Shown: piece after piece, positions 15,693 through 23,565 of the stretch
How positions within the stretch are numbered: the first letter of the stretch is position 1
Layout: each line of letters starts with the position of its first letter
Source of the DNA: Paenibacillus typhae
GTDB taxonomy: Bacteria > Bacillota > Bacilli > Paenibacillales > Paenibacillaceae
Assembly (NCBI RefSeq): GCF_900099765.1
Contig: NZ_FNDX01000059.1
Span: 1-36,342 of the forward strand
Direction of reading: 5' to 3'
DNA length: 36,342 nt
The notes under the pieces: generated by a model
What the model was told of the DNA's origin: nothing
What the model saw: only the letters and a program-made list of their open reading frames with translations
Database searches by the model: none
Made by a program: the position numbers and the translations under genes

Positions 15693-18600
15693 TTACGAAT
15701 ACAGCCATACACGCATTAGGGAGAGAAGCTGGTCTGTACTGATCGGCTTCTTCATATAATCAGAGGCTCCGGCTTCAATACACTTCGCCCGGTCCTCTTT
15801 CATTGCTTTGGCGGTGAGCGCAATAATCGGCAGCTTCTGATATTGCGGCATCTCGCGGATCCGGCGCATTGCCTCATACCCGTCCATTTCCGGCATCATC
15901 ATATCCATCAGCACCAGGTCGAAATCATTATGCTCGACAAGCATATCCAGTGCCTCCCGGCCATTTTCGGCAAACTTCACTTCCATATGATAGCCTTCCA
16001 GGACACTGGAGAGGGCAAAGACGTTACGGATGTCGTCGTCAACGAGCAGTATCTTCTTGCCGTCAAAGAGCTCCTCCTTATTGTGCAGCTTCTGCAGAAT
16101 TTTACGCTTATCCTCCGGCAGATTGGCCTCCACGCGGTGCAGGAACAGAGTTGTTTCGTCAAGCAGCCGCTCCGGCGAGCGGACATCCTTGATGATAATG
16201 GATTCGGCATATTTACGCAGCCTGGTCTCTTCCTTGCTGTCCAGATCCTTGCCTGTATAAATAATGATCGGCAGATCATTAAGCTCCTCATCATCACGGA
16301 TCTGATCCAGCAGCTCAAAGCCGGTCATATCACCCAGCATAAGGTCAAGCACCATGCAGTCGTACCGATGCCTGCGCAGCTCGCTGAGCGCTTCCTGTCC
16401 GGTGGACACTGCTGTAATGGCTACATCATCATGGCCAATCAGCTCCATGATGGAACGCTGCTGGATTTCATCATCCTCAACGATCAGAAGACGCTTCAGG
16501 GTGCTGGATGTATAATTTTCAATCTGCGAGAAGGCCCTCTCCAGCGCCTGTCTGGAGGAAGGCTTTCTTAAATAGGCCATCGCCCCCATCATCAGCCCCT
16601 GCTTCACCTCATCATTAACAGAGATGACATGTACAGGAATGTGGCGTGTCTGCGAGGCACTCTTAAGCTCTCTCAGGATGGACCACCCGTCCATAACAGG
16701 CAGCTGGATATCGAGAATAACCGCGTCCGGCAGATAAGACTTGGCCATCTGCAGGCCGGTGTCACCTTGCAGGGCAACCAGACCTTTGAAGCCGCGGCCG
16801 CGGGCCATGCCGAGCAGAATCTTGGCAAAGCTCTCATCATCCTCAACAATCAGAATGACTTTATCTTCCGCCTTGAGTCCTTCACGGTCATCTGCCACAA
16901 TAACCGGGTTGAGCGGTGCAGGGACCGCCTCATTTGGTGCGGCCGGAAGCAGCTCCTCCACATATTCAGCCAGGGTGGCGGCTTCGTGGGCCGCCGCCGC
17001 TTCTACGGCTCCGGGAAGCAGGCTGTAATTGCCTTTTACAGGCAGGTAGAGGGTAAATACGCTGCCTTGTCCTTCGCGTGATTCCAGCCCGATGGCTCCG
17101 CCCATCAGACGGGCCAGCTCACGGCTGATCGACAGCCCCAGGCCTGTCCCGCCGTATTTCCGGCTGGTCGTGCCGTCCACCTGCTGGAACGCCTCGAATA
17201 CAATTTCCGTCTTGTCTGACGGAATCCCGATCCCGCTGTCCTTAACTGCAATGGCTACATAGTCGAACTCCTCCGGCAGGTAGGACGGCAGCTGTGCCGG
17301 TTCAGCACGGCTGACCGAAAATTCCACGAATCCTTGACTTGTAAATTTAAAGGCATTGGACAGCAGATTACGCAAGATCTGCTTAAGCCGGTGGCTGTCA
17401 GTATACAGACTGTCCGGCAGCGGCTCATCAAAGGATAAACGCAGCGCCAGCCCCTTCTTGGCCGCCTGCGGCGCAAAGTTCTGTTTTACGAATGTTTTGA
17501 GCTCTGTAAGCGGGATATCCTCATAGTTCAGCTCCATCTTTCCGGCATCCACTTTGGACAGATCGAGTATTTCATCAATCATCTTCAGCAGATCGGCACC
17601 GGACATGTAGATCGTTTGGGCGAACTCCACCTGCTTCTCCGTGAGATTCCCCTCTTTATTCTCTGTAAGCAGCTGGGAGAGGATCAGCAGACTGTTCAGC
17701 GGAGTCCGGAGCTCATGCGACATATTGGCCAGGAACTCCGATTTGTATTTCCCGGTAACAGCAAGCTGCATAGCCTGCTTCTCCAGCTGGAGGCGGGCCT
17801 GTTCGATTTCGTCCTTTTTCTCCTCGACCTCCTGCACCTGCTCCTCAAGGGCCCGGGTTTTGGCAACCAGTTCCGTATTGAAATGCTCAAGCTCGCCCTG
17901 CTGCCGCTGCAGCAGTTCCTCGGAGCGTTTGAGCGCATCCGTCTGCTCCTCCAGGTTCTCATTGGAACGGCGAAGCTCCTCCTGCTGGGTCTGCAGTTCC
18001 TCCGACTGGCATTGCAGTTCCTCCGTTAGTGCCTGGGACTCCCGCAGCAGCTCTTCAACTGTCATTCTGCGGGTAATATTATTAAGAATAATGCCCAGAT
18101 TATTAGCCAGCTGGTGAAGTAGCTCATTCTGCAATACAGTACTTGGCGTAAAGGAGGCAAATTCAAGTACACCAAGCACCTCATCTTCAAACAATACAGG
18201 ATAAATAAAAATATGGTCCGGATGGGAATCGCCGAATCCGGAGGACACGGTAATATAATCATCAGGCGCTCTCTCAAGTCTGATCGGCGTCTTATCTAAT
18301 GCACACTGCCCGATCAGGCCCTGGCCGAGGTCAAAATACTCCTTGAGGCCATCCTCGGCATCCCCGGCATAAAAGGCGCTTGCCAAAAGCCGGTTAGGGT
18401 TATGGAGATCTTTCAGATAAAGCGCCCCGTATTGGGCGCCAAGCACGGGAGTGAACTCGCTGATGAAGGTCTGCGAAACCTGGTCCAGTGAACTGACACC
18501 GCGCAGCAGCTCCGTCACACGTGCAATATTGCCGTTCAGCCAGGCCTGATCGCTCTGCGCCTGGGTATACGCCTTTTCAAGCTGCTGCTTCTGCTCGATA

Positions 18601-19364
18601 TCTTCAGCCATCTGCTGGAAGACCCGGGCGACATCACCAATTTCATCCTTTGATTTAACCTTCAACCGGCGGATCGCCCTCATCTTCCCGCTGCCAAAGC
18701 TGGTAATCATCATAGAGACAACGTTAAGGCCGCGCGAGATGCTCGGAATCACCCACAGGATAACACCCACTCCGAGCAGGAGCCCGACAGCCATAATTAA
18801 GGATACCATCTGAATAGATCTTTCATAAGCAGCCTGGGCTGAAGCATTTTCTTGCGTCATCCGGGTGGCATTATAGTCTGACAGTGAATTCAGGCTGTTA
18901 AGCACCTCATTCTGGATATCCTGTCCATCGGAGTTCCGGTACGCGTTGGCATTCTGGAAATAGCCGGCTTCAAGCATCTCGACGGCCTTGTTCTGATAAT
19001 TAATATAGGCGGTATACGCATTCTCAATCCGGTTCAGCATCTGGATTTCATCAGCACTGATAAGTGAGGCTTCGATGGCCTTCAAATATCCTTCTGCCTT
19101 AACCGTCTTATTTTCAAGCTCTGTCTTCTGGACCTCTACTGTTTCTACATCTGCGTTAAGCATCGCTGTGGTCAAGATGCGGGCCATATCATTGACTTCG
19201 CCGCGCAGCCCGGAGGAAGCGCGACCTTTGTCATATCTCTCCTGAAAGCTGTCCAGCTGACTGCTCATATAATTAAGCCGATCGTAGCCAATCATTGTTA
19301 ACGCCAGCATTATGGCCAGCATCGCACTGAAGCCGATCAGCAGCTTGGCTTTTATTTTCATCAC
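15693..19364 (-). CDS. Large membrane hybrid histidine kinase with three receivers (RsbK-like)
   Basis: The 1223-residue protein has membrane helices at about 8-27 and 186-208 around a 155-residue helical extracellular domain (CHASE3-like). HAMP follows at 209-262, GAF at 275-430, a long coiled coil at 435-540 with EELQxQxEEL repeats, and HisKA with His550 (NMSHELRTPLNS). HATPase covers 655-775 (NLLSNAFKF, GGTGLGLSI). Receivers are at 836-945 (Asp885), 958-1075 (Asp1007) and 1104-1220 (Asp1154). It overlaps the upstream phosphatase gene by four bases. The layout parallels B. cereus RsbK, which phosphorylates the receiver of RsbY, but with two more receivers. No HPt domain is present. Envelope stress and a cytoplasmic GAF ligand are candidate signals. 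Confidence 0.9.
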   Translation of the reverse strand: MMKIKAKLLIGFSAMLAIMLALTMIGYDRLNYMSSQLDSFQERYDKGRASSGLRGEVNDMARILTTAMLNADVETVEVQKTELENKTVKAEGYLKAIEASLISADEIQMLNRIENAYTAYINYQNKAVEMLEAGYFQNANAYRNSDGQDIQNEVLNSLNSLSDYNATRMTQENASAQAAYERSIQMVSLIMAVGLLLGVGVILWVIPSISRGLNVVSMMITSFGSGKMRAIRRLKVKSKDEIGDVARVFQQMAEDIEQKQQLEKAYTQAQSDQAWLNGNIARVTELLRGVSSLDQVSQTFISEFTPVLGAQYGALYLKDLHNPNRLLASAFYAGDAEDGLKEYFDLGQGLIGQCALDKTPIRLERAPDDYITVSSGFGDSHPDHIFIYPVLFEDEVLGVLEFASFTPSTVLQNELLHQLANNLGIILNNITRRMTVEELLRESQALTEELQCQSEELQTQQEELRRSNENLEEQTDALKRSEELLQRQQGELEHFNTELVAKTRALEEQVQEVEEKKDEIEQARLQLEKQAMQLAVTGKYKSEFLANMSHELRTPLNSLLILSQLLTENKEGNLTEKQVEFAQTIYMSGADLLKMIDEILDLSKVDAGKMELNYEDIPLTELKTFVKQNFAPQAAKKGLALRLSFDEPLPDSLYTDSHRLKQILRNLLSNAFKFTSQGFVEFSVSRAEPAQLPSYLPEEFDYVAIAVKDSGIGIPSDKTEIVFEAFQQVDGTTSRKYGGTGLGLSISRELARLMGGAIGLESREGQGSVFTLYLPVKGNYSLLPGAVEAAAAHEAATLAEYVEELLPAAPNEAVPAPLNPVIVADDREGLKAEDKVILIVEDDESFAKILLGMARGRGFKGLVALQGDTGLQMAKSYLPDAVILDIQLPVMDGWSILRELKSASQTRHIPVHVISVNDEVKQGLMMGAMAYLRKPSSRQALERAFSQIENYTSSTLKRLLIVEDDEIQQRSIMELIGHDDVAITAVSTGQEALSELRRHRYDCMVLDLMLGDMTGFELLDQIRDDEELNDLPIIIYTGKDLDSKEETRLRKYAESIIIKDVRSPERLLDETTLFLHRVEANLPEDKRKILQKLHNKEELFDGKKILLVDDDIRNVFALSSVLEGYHMEVKFAENGREALDMLVEHNDFDLVLMDMMMPEMDGYEAMRRIREMPQYQKLPIIALTAKAMKEDRAKCIEAGASDYMKKPISTDQLLSLMRVWLYS

Positions 19365-20530
19365 TGTTCAGTTCCTTTCCCCAGCGTAATCCACACTAGG
19401 CATTTATCGTCATCACGCTCCACAGCGGCTTCGTCCACAAAAAAGGCTTCGCGCATCGCTTCCTCACGCCATTCATGTCCGCCGTTCAAATGGCTAGTCA
19501 TAAATTTCAGCTGATCCTCCTGATCACCTTCGGCCATTTCGAGCAGTCCGTCCGTATACAGCACCAGATGCCCTTCTTCTTCAAAGCTGAGGCTCTGCGG
19601 CTGAATGTCAATCCGGTCGAACAAGCCTACCGGGTGGCAGTTGCTTTCGAGAAGAACAGGCTCCTTGGTCCCTCCTTCAAAGAAAAGTCCCGGCGGATGC
19701 CCGGCATTCACGTAGTCGATCCGCTTCATCCGGCTATCAATAACCAGATAGATGGCCGTAAAATAATACTGGACCAGCTGCTTCTCAATATACAGCTGAT
19801 TGAAACGGCGGTTCAGCTCCTGGATCACCTTCTCCGGTTCCACATAGGTAGTCACCGTATCCTTCAGCACGGATGCCAGGAACATACAGAACAGCGACGA
19901 GGAGATACCGTGGCCCATCATATCAAGTAAAATCACAGCATATCTGCCGTCACCCAGCGGAAACCAGGCATACAGGTCACCGGCCAGCTCAAAGGAGGGC
20001 TGATAAATAGCATGCACTTCAAAGTCCTCTTCCTTGAGTGGCAGGCTAAGCACGGCATTCTGAACCAAGGCGGCAAGCTTCAGCTCATCCTGTATGCGCT
20101 GATCCCGCTCCTTATGCCAGTCCTTCTCTCGCTTCAGACGCAGCGCCAGACGGATGCGGGCCATCAGCTCCACTTTGTTGATCGGTTTCGTAACATAATC
20201 ACCGGCGCCTGCATCAAGGGCTTCGGCCAGCTTCTTCGAATCTCCCACGGCAGTGACCATGATAATCGGAATATCACGCAGATGTTCATATTGCTGAACT
20301 ACACGGCAGGCCTCAATTCCGTCCATCTCCGGCATCATCATATCGAGCAGAATAAGATCAACATCAGACGGACGCGGCCTCTGGGTATCATTTCCGGAGC
20401 CGACCCCCAGAATCTTCAGCATTTCTTTTGCAGATGATGCGGTTATAAAATTCCGGTAGTTTTCCTTTTTCAGGATTTCACGGATTATAATTACGTTGGT
20501 CGGATTGTCGTCAACAATTAATATTTTCAA
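19361..20530 (-). CDS. Receiver-PP2C phosphatase (RsbY-like activator of sigma-B)
   Basis: The 389-residue protein has an N-terminal receiver with Asp63 (LLDMMMPEMDG) and Lys115. A helical linker leads to a SpoIIE/RsbU-type PP2C domain at about 165-385. Metal-binding acids are visible in ELAGDLYAWF (Asp185), LLDMMGHGISSS (Asp203), LYTDGLLEM (Asp327) and the C-terminal RDDDKCLV. It should dephosphorylate RsbV-P when its receiver is phosphorylated by the kinase encoded next, as RsbY does in B. cereus. The start is TTG, supported by GAGGTG seven bases upstream; the nearest ATG is out of frame. It heads the operon. A weak sigma-A-like promoter (TTGAAT, 17 bases, TAATTA) lies in the 223-base gap upstream. 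Confidence 0.92.
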   Translation of the reverse strand: MKILIVDDNPTNVIIIREILKKENYRNFITASSAKEMLKILGVGSGNDTQRPRPSDVDLILLDMMMPEMDGIEACRVVQQYEHLRDIPIIMVTAVGDSKKLAEALDAGAGDYVTKPINKVELMARIRLALRLKREKDWHKERDQRIQDELKLAALVQNAVLSLPLKEEDFEVHAIYQPSFELAGDLYAWFPLGDGRYAVILLDMMGHGISSSLFCMFLASVLKDTVTTYVEPEKVIQELNRRFNQLYIEKQLVQYYFTAIYLVIDSRMKRIDYVNAGHPPGLFFEGGTKEPVLLESNCHPVGLFDRIDIQPQSLSFEEEGHLVLYTDGLLEMAEGDQEDQLKFMTSHLNGGHEWREEAMREAFFVDEAAVERDDDKCLVWITLGKGTEQ

Positions 20531-20672
20531 GCATCTTCACCTCGCACGAATAATGTTAGCTCCGTAATCATCCCTTGTATTTCATCCTTTAATCATACGA
20601 TAATTAAACAGTCTCTTTCCACAATTCAATAATTTGGCAAATAAGGATGGGATTGTTTCCGTATTCAACAAA

Positions 20673-20714
20673 GTAACCTCCATTTCCACTATAGATAGTG
20701 GAAATGGAGGTTAC
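20673..20714 (-). terminator. Perfect 20-base-pair hairpin between the stress-protein gene and the kinase operon
   Basis: 20673-20692 and 20695-20714 are perfect inverted copies (core CCTCCATTTCCACTAT) with only two bases between. It lies 40 bases after the stop of the stress-protein gene in the same direction, so it probably terminates that transcript. The T tract after it (TTTGTTG) is weak. The 20531-20753 gap holds nothing else clear. Confidence 0.65.
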
Positions 20715-20753
20715 GCTATTGTGCTATAGCTCAGGCACGCCGGAAGAAGCTGT

Positions 20754-21101
20754 TTATTGCGGATATTTCTTGGCAATCACCAGAACTTTACCCGCATCCA
20801 GTTCTTTCTCATAGAAGCCAGCTTCAGCAGGGCTGAAGCCAAGGGATGTAATTTTGGAACGCAAAGCATCCCCGCGTGAACGGAAAAGATTGGCAATAGC
20901 GCCAAACAACCCCTCTTCACCTAAGCCGACCTCATTTGTGTTCGCCGCATCAGCAATGCGGTTCTCACGGTCCTGATCATGACTGATAACATAAATGTTA
21001 TCCTTGGAGTAACCGCTGTCCCGCAGACGGTTCACTTCTTCTATCGCCTGAACACCGTTCTCCAAAAGCTTGGCATACGACTGTGCACCGATTGAACCCA
21101 T
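20754..21101 (-). CDS. General-stress protein with YflT/GspM17-type domain
   Basis: The 115-residue protein contains GVQAIEEVNRLRDSGYSKDNIYVISHD (16-42) and GEEGLFGAIANLFRSRGDALR. It ends AEAGFYEKELDAGKVLVIAK. This is the heat-induced stress-protein YflT domain found in Bacillus general-stress protein 17M. The molecular function is unknown. AAGGAG precedes the ATG. A sigma-B-like promoter (21169-21194) lies just upstream. It is directly upstream of the sigma-B signalling operon on the same strand, separated by a perfect hairpin. Confidence 0.85.
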   Translation of the reverse strand: MGSIGAQSYAKLLENGVQAIEEVNRLRDSGYSKDNIYVISHDQDRENRIADAANTNEVGLGEEGLFGAIANLFRSRGDALRSKITSLGFSPAEAGFYEKELDAGKVLVIAKKYPQ

Positions 21102-21168
21102 GAGATCACGCTCCTTAAGCTTAGATTGTAAGGTTAGGTTTGTCCCAAAGAAGACAACTGTACTTTTA

Positions 21169-21194
21169 TTAACCTCATCTGAAGCCGATGAAAC
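21169..21194 (-). promoter_or_regulatory. Sigma-B-like promoter candidate of the stress-protein gene
   Basis: On the minus strand GTTTCA (21189-21194), 14 bases, GGTTAA (21169-21174). It lies just after the preceding gene and about 68 bases before the ATG at 21101. Confidence 0.5.
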
Positions 21195-21197
21195 ACC

Positions 21198-21731
21198 TCA
21201 TGAAGCATTTGCATCAAATAAATCAATTCCATCCCATTCACCGGTCACCGGATTGCGGTAAATCTTGAGCGCCTCGTTTCCTCTTATATACACGTCGCCG
21301 TCATCAGCGATAAAATCCGGTTTTCCCAGCAGCACACGCACATTGTTATCCGCCGGGTTCAGCGTTACCTCATTCAGCTTCAGTCCGTATAATCCGGCCT
21401 GGGCCGGGGAGACATGGATATAGGCGACAATGCCGCCGCATATTCCGGCTGACATATCGGCGTAGTGGTACTCCTGACACTCCTGCCACGGATCTGCTGT
21501 AATATTCAGCGGTGTACCCTTGCTCCGCAGCAGTTCTTCCTCCGGCGCGTACAAGGCTGCACCCGCCAATGAATCGAAGCTGCTGATATAAGGGTTCAAA
21601 CCCAGACTGTGTTCAAATGCAAGGACAGCCTGGGGCTGCACTGCGAAAAAGCTGACAGGCGCCTGCTCCCTCTGCTCAGAGGAAGTGACATAAGAGGAAA
21701 GCAGACTAAACAAAAGAATGATGACGTTCAT
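21198..21731 (-). CDS. Secreted protein of unknown function
   Basis: The 177-residue protein begins with a hydrophobic stretch (MNVIILLFSLLSSYVTSS) that looks like a signal peptide lacking a strong positive start. The rest is polar and beta-rich, with two Cys (WQECQEY and GICGG) that could form a disulfide outside the cell. The end part NEVTLNPADNNVRVLLGKP resembles small extracytoplasmic Bacillota proteins of the DUF4309 sort, but I am not sure of the family. AAAGGCGGG precedes the ATG. It lies between the DUF948 and stress-protein genes on the same strand, so it may be part of that envelope-stress group. Confidence 0.65.
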   Translation of the reverse strand: MNVIILLFSLLSSYVTSSEQREQAPVSFFAVQPQAVLAFEHSLGLNPYISSFDSLAGAALYAPEEELLRSKGTPLNITADPWQECQEYHYADMSAGICGGIVAYIHVSPAQAGLYGLKLNEVTLNPADNNVRVLLGKPDFIADDGDVYIRGNEALKIYRNPVTGEWDGIDLFDANAS

Positions 21732-21794
21732 AAGACGTCCCGCCTTTCATAATGTGCGCCGGTGCTGTGTAAGGGGACTTGGCCTTCCTTGGGT

Positions 21795-22301
21795 TTAGTG
21801 CCGGAATTTTTGCCAGATCGCAGCTGCAGTATCTACGCCTTTCAGCGCCATTGCTATTTTACCCGGAGCTTTTTTGGCGTATGCGGCGTCATAGGACTTC
21901 ACCGTACGCTCTTCTGCCGGAGTCAACGATTTTTCGTCTATTGAGACAGCTCCTGCCTTTTGCTTCAGCTCACGGGATTTGCGGTATTTCTCGATCACGG
22001 TCACGGATACCTGCTTAACGGTCAGGGTCAGTTCGTTCATAACATCACCGAGATTTTTAACAGAATCTACAATAGGATCGATCTTCTGGATCTTGCCCTG
22101 TACATCTGCGGTAATGTCATTGGCATGCCGCACGGTTGTCTTAATCTCATAGGTAAGCTCATCCACCGTCTTCTGCACTTCCTGCAGAGTCTGGCTGACT
22201 TTGTCGAGGGATTCCTTTGCTGACTTCAGCGTTTTAATTAAAAAGAAGACGAGTACGGCGAAGGCGACAGCAACTAATGCTACGCTAAGTTCAATGATCA
22301 T
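21795..22301 (-). CDS. DUF948 membrane protein (YtxG-like)
   Basis: The 168-residue protein has one N-terminal membrane helix (IIELSVALVAVAFAVLVFFL). A long helical region follows with coiled-coil heptads (SLDKVSQTLQEVQKTVDELTYEI), then a variable basic tail. This is the DUF948 layout. In B. subtilis ytxG, a DUF948 gene, sits beside ytxH and is a stress gene. The start at 22301 is chosen because AAGGGG lies nine bases upstream; a frame starting 13 codons earlier has no ribosome site. A good sigma-B-like promoter (22359-22384) precedes it. It is divergent from the DUF1328 gene. Confidence 0.83.
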   Translation of the reverse strand: MIIELSVALVAVAFAVLVFFLIKTLKSAKESLDKVSQTLQEVQKTVDELTYEIKTTVRHANDITADVQGKIQKIDPIVDSVKNLGDVMNELTLTVKQVSVTVIEKYRKSRELKQKAGAVSIDEKSLTPAEERTVKSYDAAYAKKAPGKIAMALKGVDTAAAIWQKFRH

Positions 22302-22358
22302 TTTCAAAACCCCTTCCAAGTCATAAATGTCGGCTTGCACTGCCTTGTTACTGCATAG

Positions 22359-22384
22359 TTACCCTGACCTTATTAGCCCGAAAC
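22359..22384 (-). promoter_or_regulatory. Sigma-B-like promoter of the DUF948 gene
   Basis: On the minus strand GTTTCG (22379-22384), 14 bases, GGGTAA (22359-22364). The -10 differs from GGGTAT at one position. It lies 58 bases before the ATG at 22301. Confidence 0.65.
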
Positions 22385-22423
22385 AACCTGTCAAGAGTCT
22401 TAAAGACCAGAAGCGGCCGTGAT

Positions 22424-22449
22424 GTTTCAGAGTGGGTGAACCCGTTTAA
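22424..22449 (+). promoter_or_regulatory. Sigma-B-like promoter candidate of the DUF1328 gene
   Basis: GTTTCA (22424-22429), 14 bases, GTTTAA (22444-22449). The start site would be about 30 bases before the ATG at 22488. The -10 deviates at two G positions. It is back-to-back with the DUF948 promoter. Confidence 0.4.
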
Positions 22450-22487
22450 ACATTGACTACACCACCTGACAGAAAGGATGACTTCAC

Positions 22488-22655
22488 ATGCTGAAATGGT
22501 CGGTAATTCTGCTGGTTATTGCACTCATCGCGGGTGTATTCGGATTCTTCAATATTGTAGGAGCTGCAGTCGGCATAGCGAAAGTCTTGTTCTTCATCTT
22601 CCTGATTTTGTTCATTATCTCCCTCTTTACCGGACAGCGCGGAAGGTCAATGTAA
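22488..22655 (+). CDS. Small DUF1328-family membrane protein (55 residues)
   Basis: The 55-residue protein has two membrane helices: WSVILLVIALIAGVFGFF, and after GAAVGIAKV the stretch LFFIFLILFIISLF. It ends TGQRGRSM. This is the compact DUF1328/YtjA layout, a stress-associated envelope protein of unknown role in many bacteria. AAAGGA lies eleven bases before the ATG. It is divergent from the DUF948 gene across a 186-base gap with back-to-back sigma-B-like motifs. A hairpin terminator follows at 22711. Confidence 0.85.
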   Translation: MLKWSVILLVIALIAGVFGFFNIVGAAVGIAKVLFFIFLILFIISLFTGQRGRSM

Positions 22656-22710
22656 GTCCTATTCAAACGGAATGTTCAGCTATGAACTCGCAAATATAAT
22701 AATGCTGCAG

Positions 22711-22748
22711 ACCCGGAGTCTCCAAGCGAGGTGCTCCGGGTTATTTTA
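22711..22748 (+). terminator. Terminator after the DUF1328 gene
   Basis: ACCCGGAG (22711-22718) pairs with CTCCGGGT (22734-22741), followed by TATTTTAT. The rest of the 22656-22940 gap has no gene. Confidence 0.7.
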
Positions 22749-22940
22749 TGTACGGATTATCGGCTGTTACTATATCCTATTCAGACCGAAAAAAGTATAG
22801 GCCTCCTCCCCTGTTATGCAAATTTAAAGTTTTTTTTGGCGGCTGGTTCACTGCCTCCCCTTTTTGTTTACATGCATATTAGCACAGTACAAACTTTGGA
22901 AAAAACCGCTAACCCAAAACCACACTAGGAGGAATCACAG

Positions 22941-23318
22941 ATGAAAAAATTAGCCAGTTTCGCAGTAGCAGCAGGTCTCATGGCAACCATGGCAGCATCG
23001 GCTTCAGCGGCAGAAGTTACCGGCACTGCAGATCCGTCCACTACAGTTACCGCAAGCACTTACAATGAACAATTCGAAACTGTAATTACTCCGGGAGATC
23101 TTAAACCGGCGACTCCAATGATTATTTTGACAAAAGCAACTCCTTTCCATTTCTCCACTTCCAGCGTGACACCAGCCGGCTGGCTCAGCGCACAGACGAT
23201 TGATACAACCGGCGCTGTGACGACCGATGCCTGGGGCAATGAATGGAGAGAGGTTTACACCTGGCTCGGCAAAGCATGGATCAAGGTTCCTGCTTCCGCT
23301 TATGTAATTACTCCATAA
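22941..23318 (+). CDS. Small secreted protein of unknown function
   Basis: The 125-residue protein has a clear signal peptide: MKKLASFAVAAGLMATMAA, with cleavage likely after ASA-A (about residue 23-24). The mature part is Thr/Ser/Pro-rich and ends in an aromatic block, WGNEWREVYTWLGKAWIKVP. This aromatic part recalls one bacterial SH3-like repeat, in which Trp residues line a binding groove, but that is inference. AGGAGG lies nine bases before the ATG, one of the strongest ribosome sites here. It is a single-gene unit with its own terminator and is followed by a convergent cell-wall hydrolase gene. Confidence 0.78.
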   Translation: MKKLASFAVAAGLMATMAASASAAEVTGTADPSTTVTASTYNEQFETVITPGDLKPATPMIILTKATPFHFSTSSVTPAGWLSAQTIDTTGAVTTDAWGNEWREVYTWLGKAWIKVPASAYVITP

Positions 23319-23361
23319 TACAGTCGGGATCCGGCTTATGCCCCTGCCCGGGCATATACAG

Positions 23362-23407
23362 CAGCAGCCTGAGACTTCCAAGTCTTACGGCTGCTGTCTT
23401 GCTTTTT
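23362..23407 (+). terminator. Terminator of the small secreted protein gene
   Basis: CAGCAGCC (23362-23369) pairs with GGCTGCTG (23389-23396), with an inner GAGACTT/AAGTCT stem and a six-T run in GCTTTTTTAAG just after. Confidence 0.85.
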
Positions 23408-23422
23408 TAAGATAACACAAGT

Positions 23423-23529
23423 AGAAACGGCTGTGCCGTCCTTCAGAGAAGGCGGTAACCGTTTCTGCGAGAAATATAAGGATAATTGATAGCGTAGAAC
23501 ATATAAATTCTTATATTTCAAAATAACCC
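23423..23529. repeat. Structured intergenic element with two stem-loops
   Basis: AGAAACGG (23423-23430) pairs with CCGTTTCT (23459-23466) around an inner CCTT/AAGG stem. Next to it GAAATATAAG (23471-23480) pairs perfectly with CTTATATTTC (23520-23529). Two adjacent stem-loops with no reading frame between two terminators look like a dispersed intergenic repeat of Paenibacillus type. That dispersion is inference and cannot be seen here. Confidence 0.5.
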
Positions 23530-23565
23530 CGGAAAGCTTATTCATTCTTGCTGCCAAAAAAAAGG

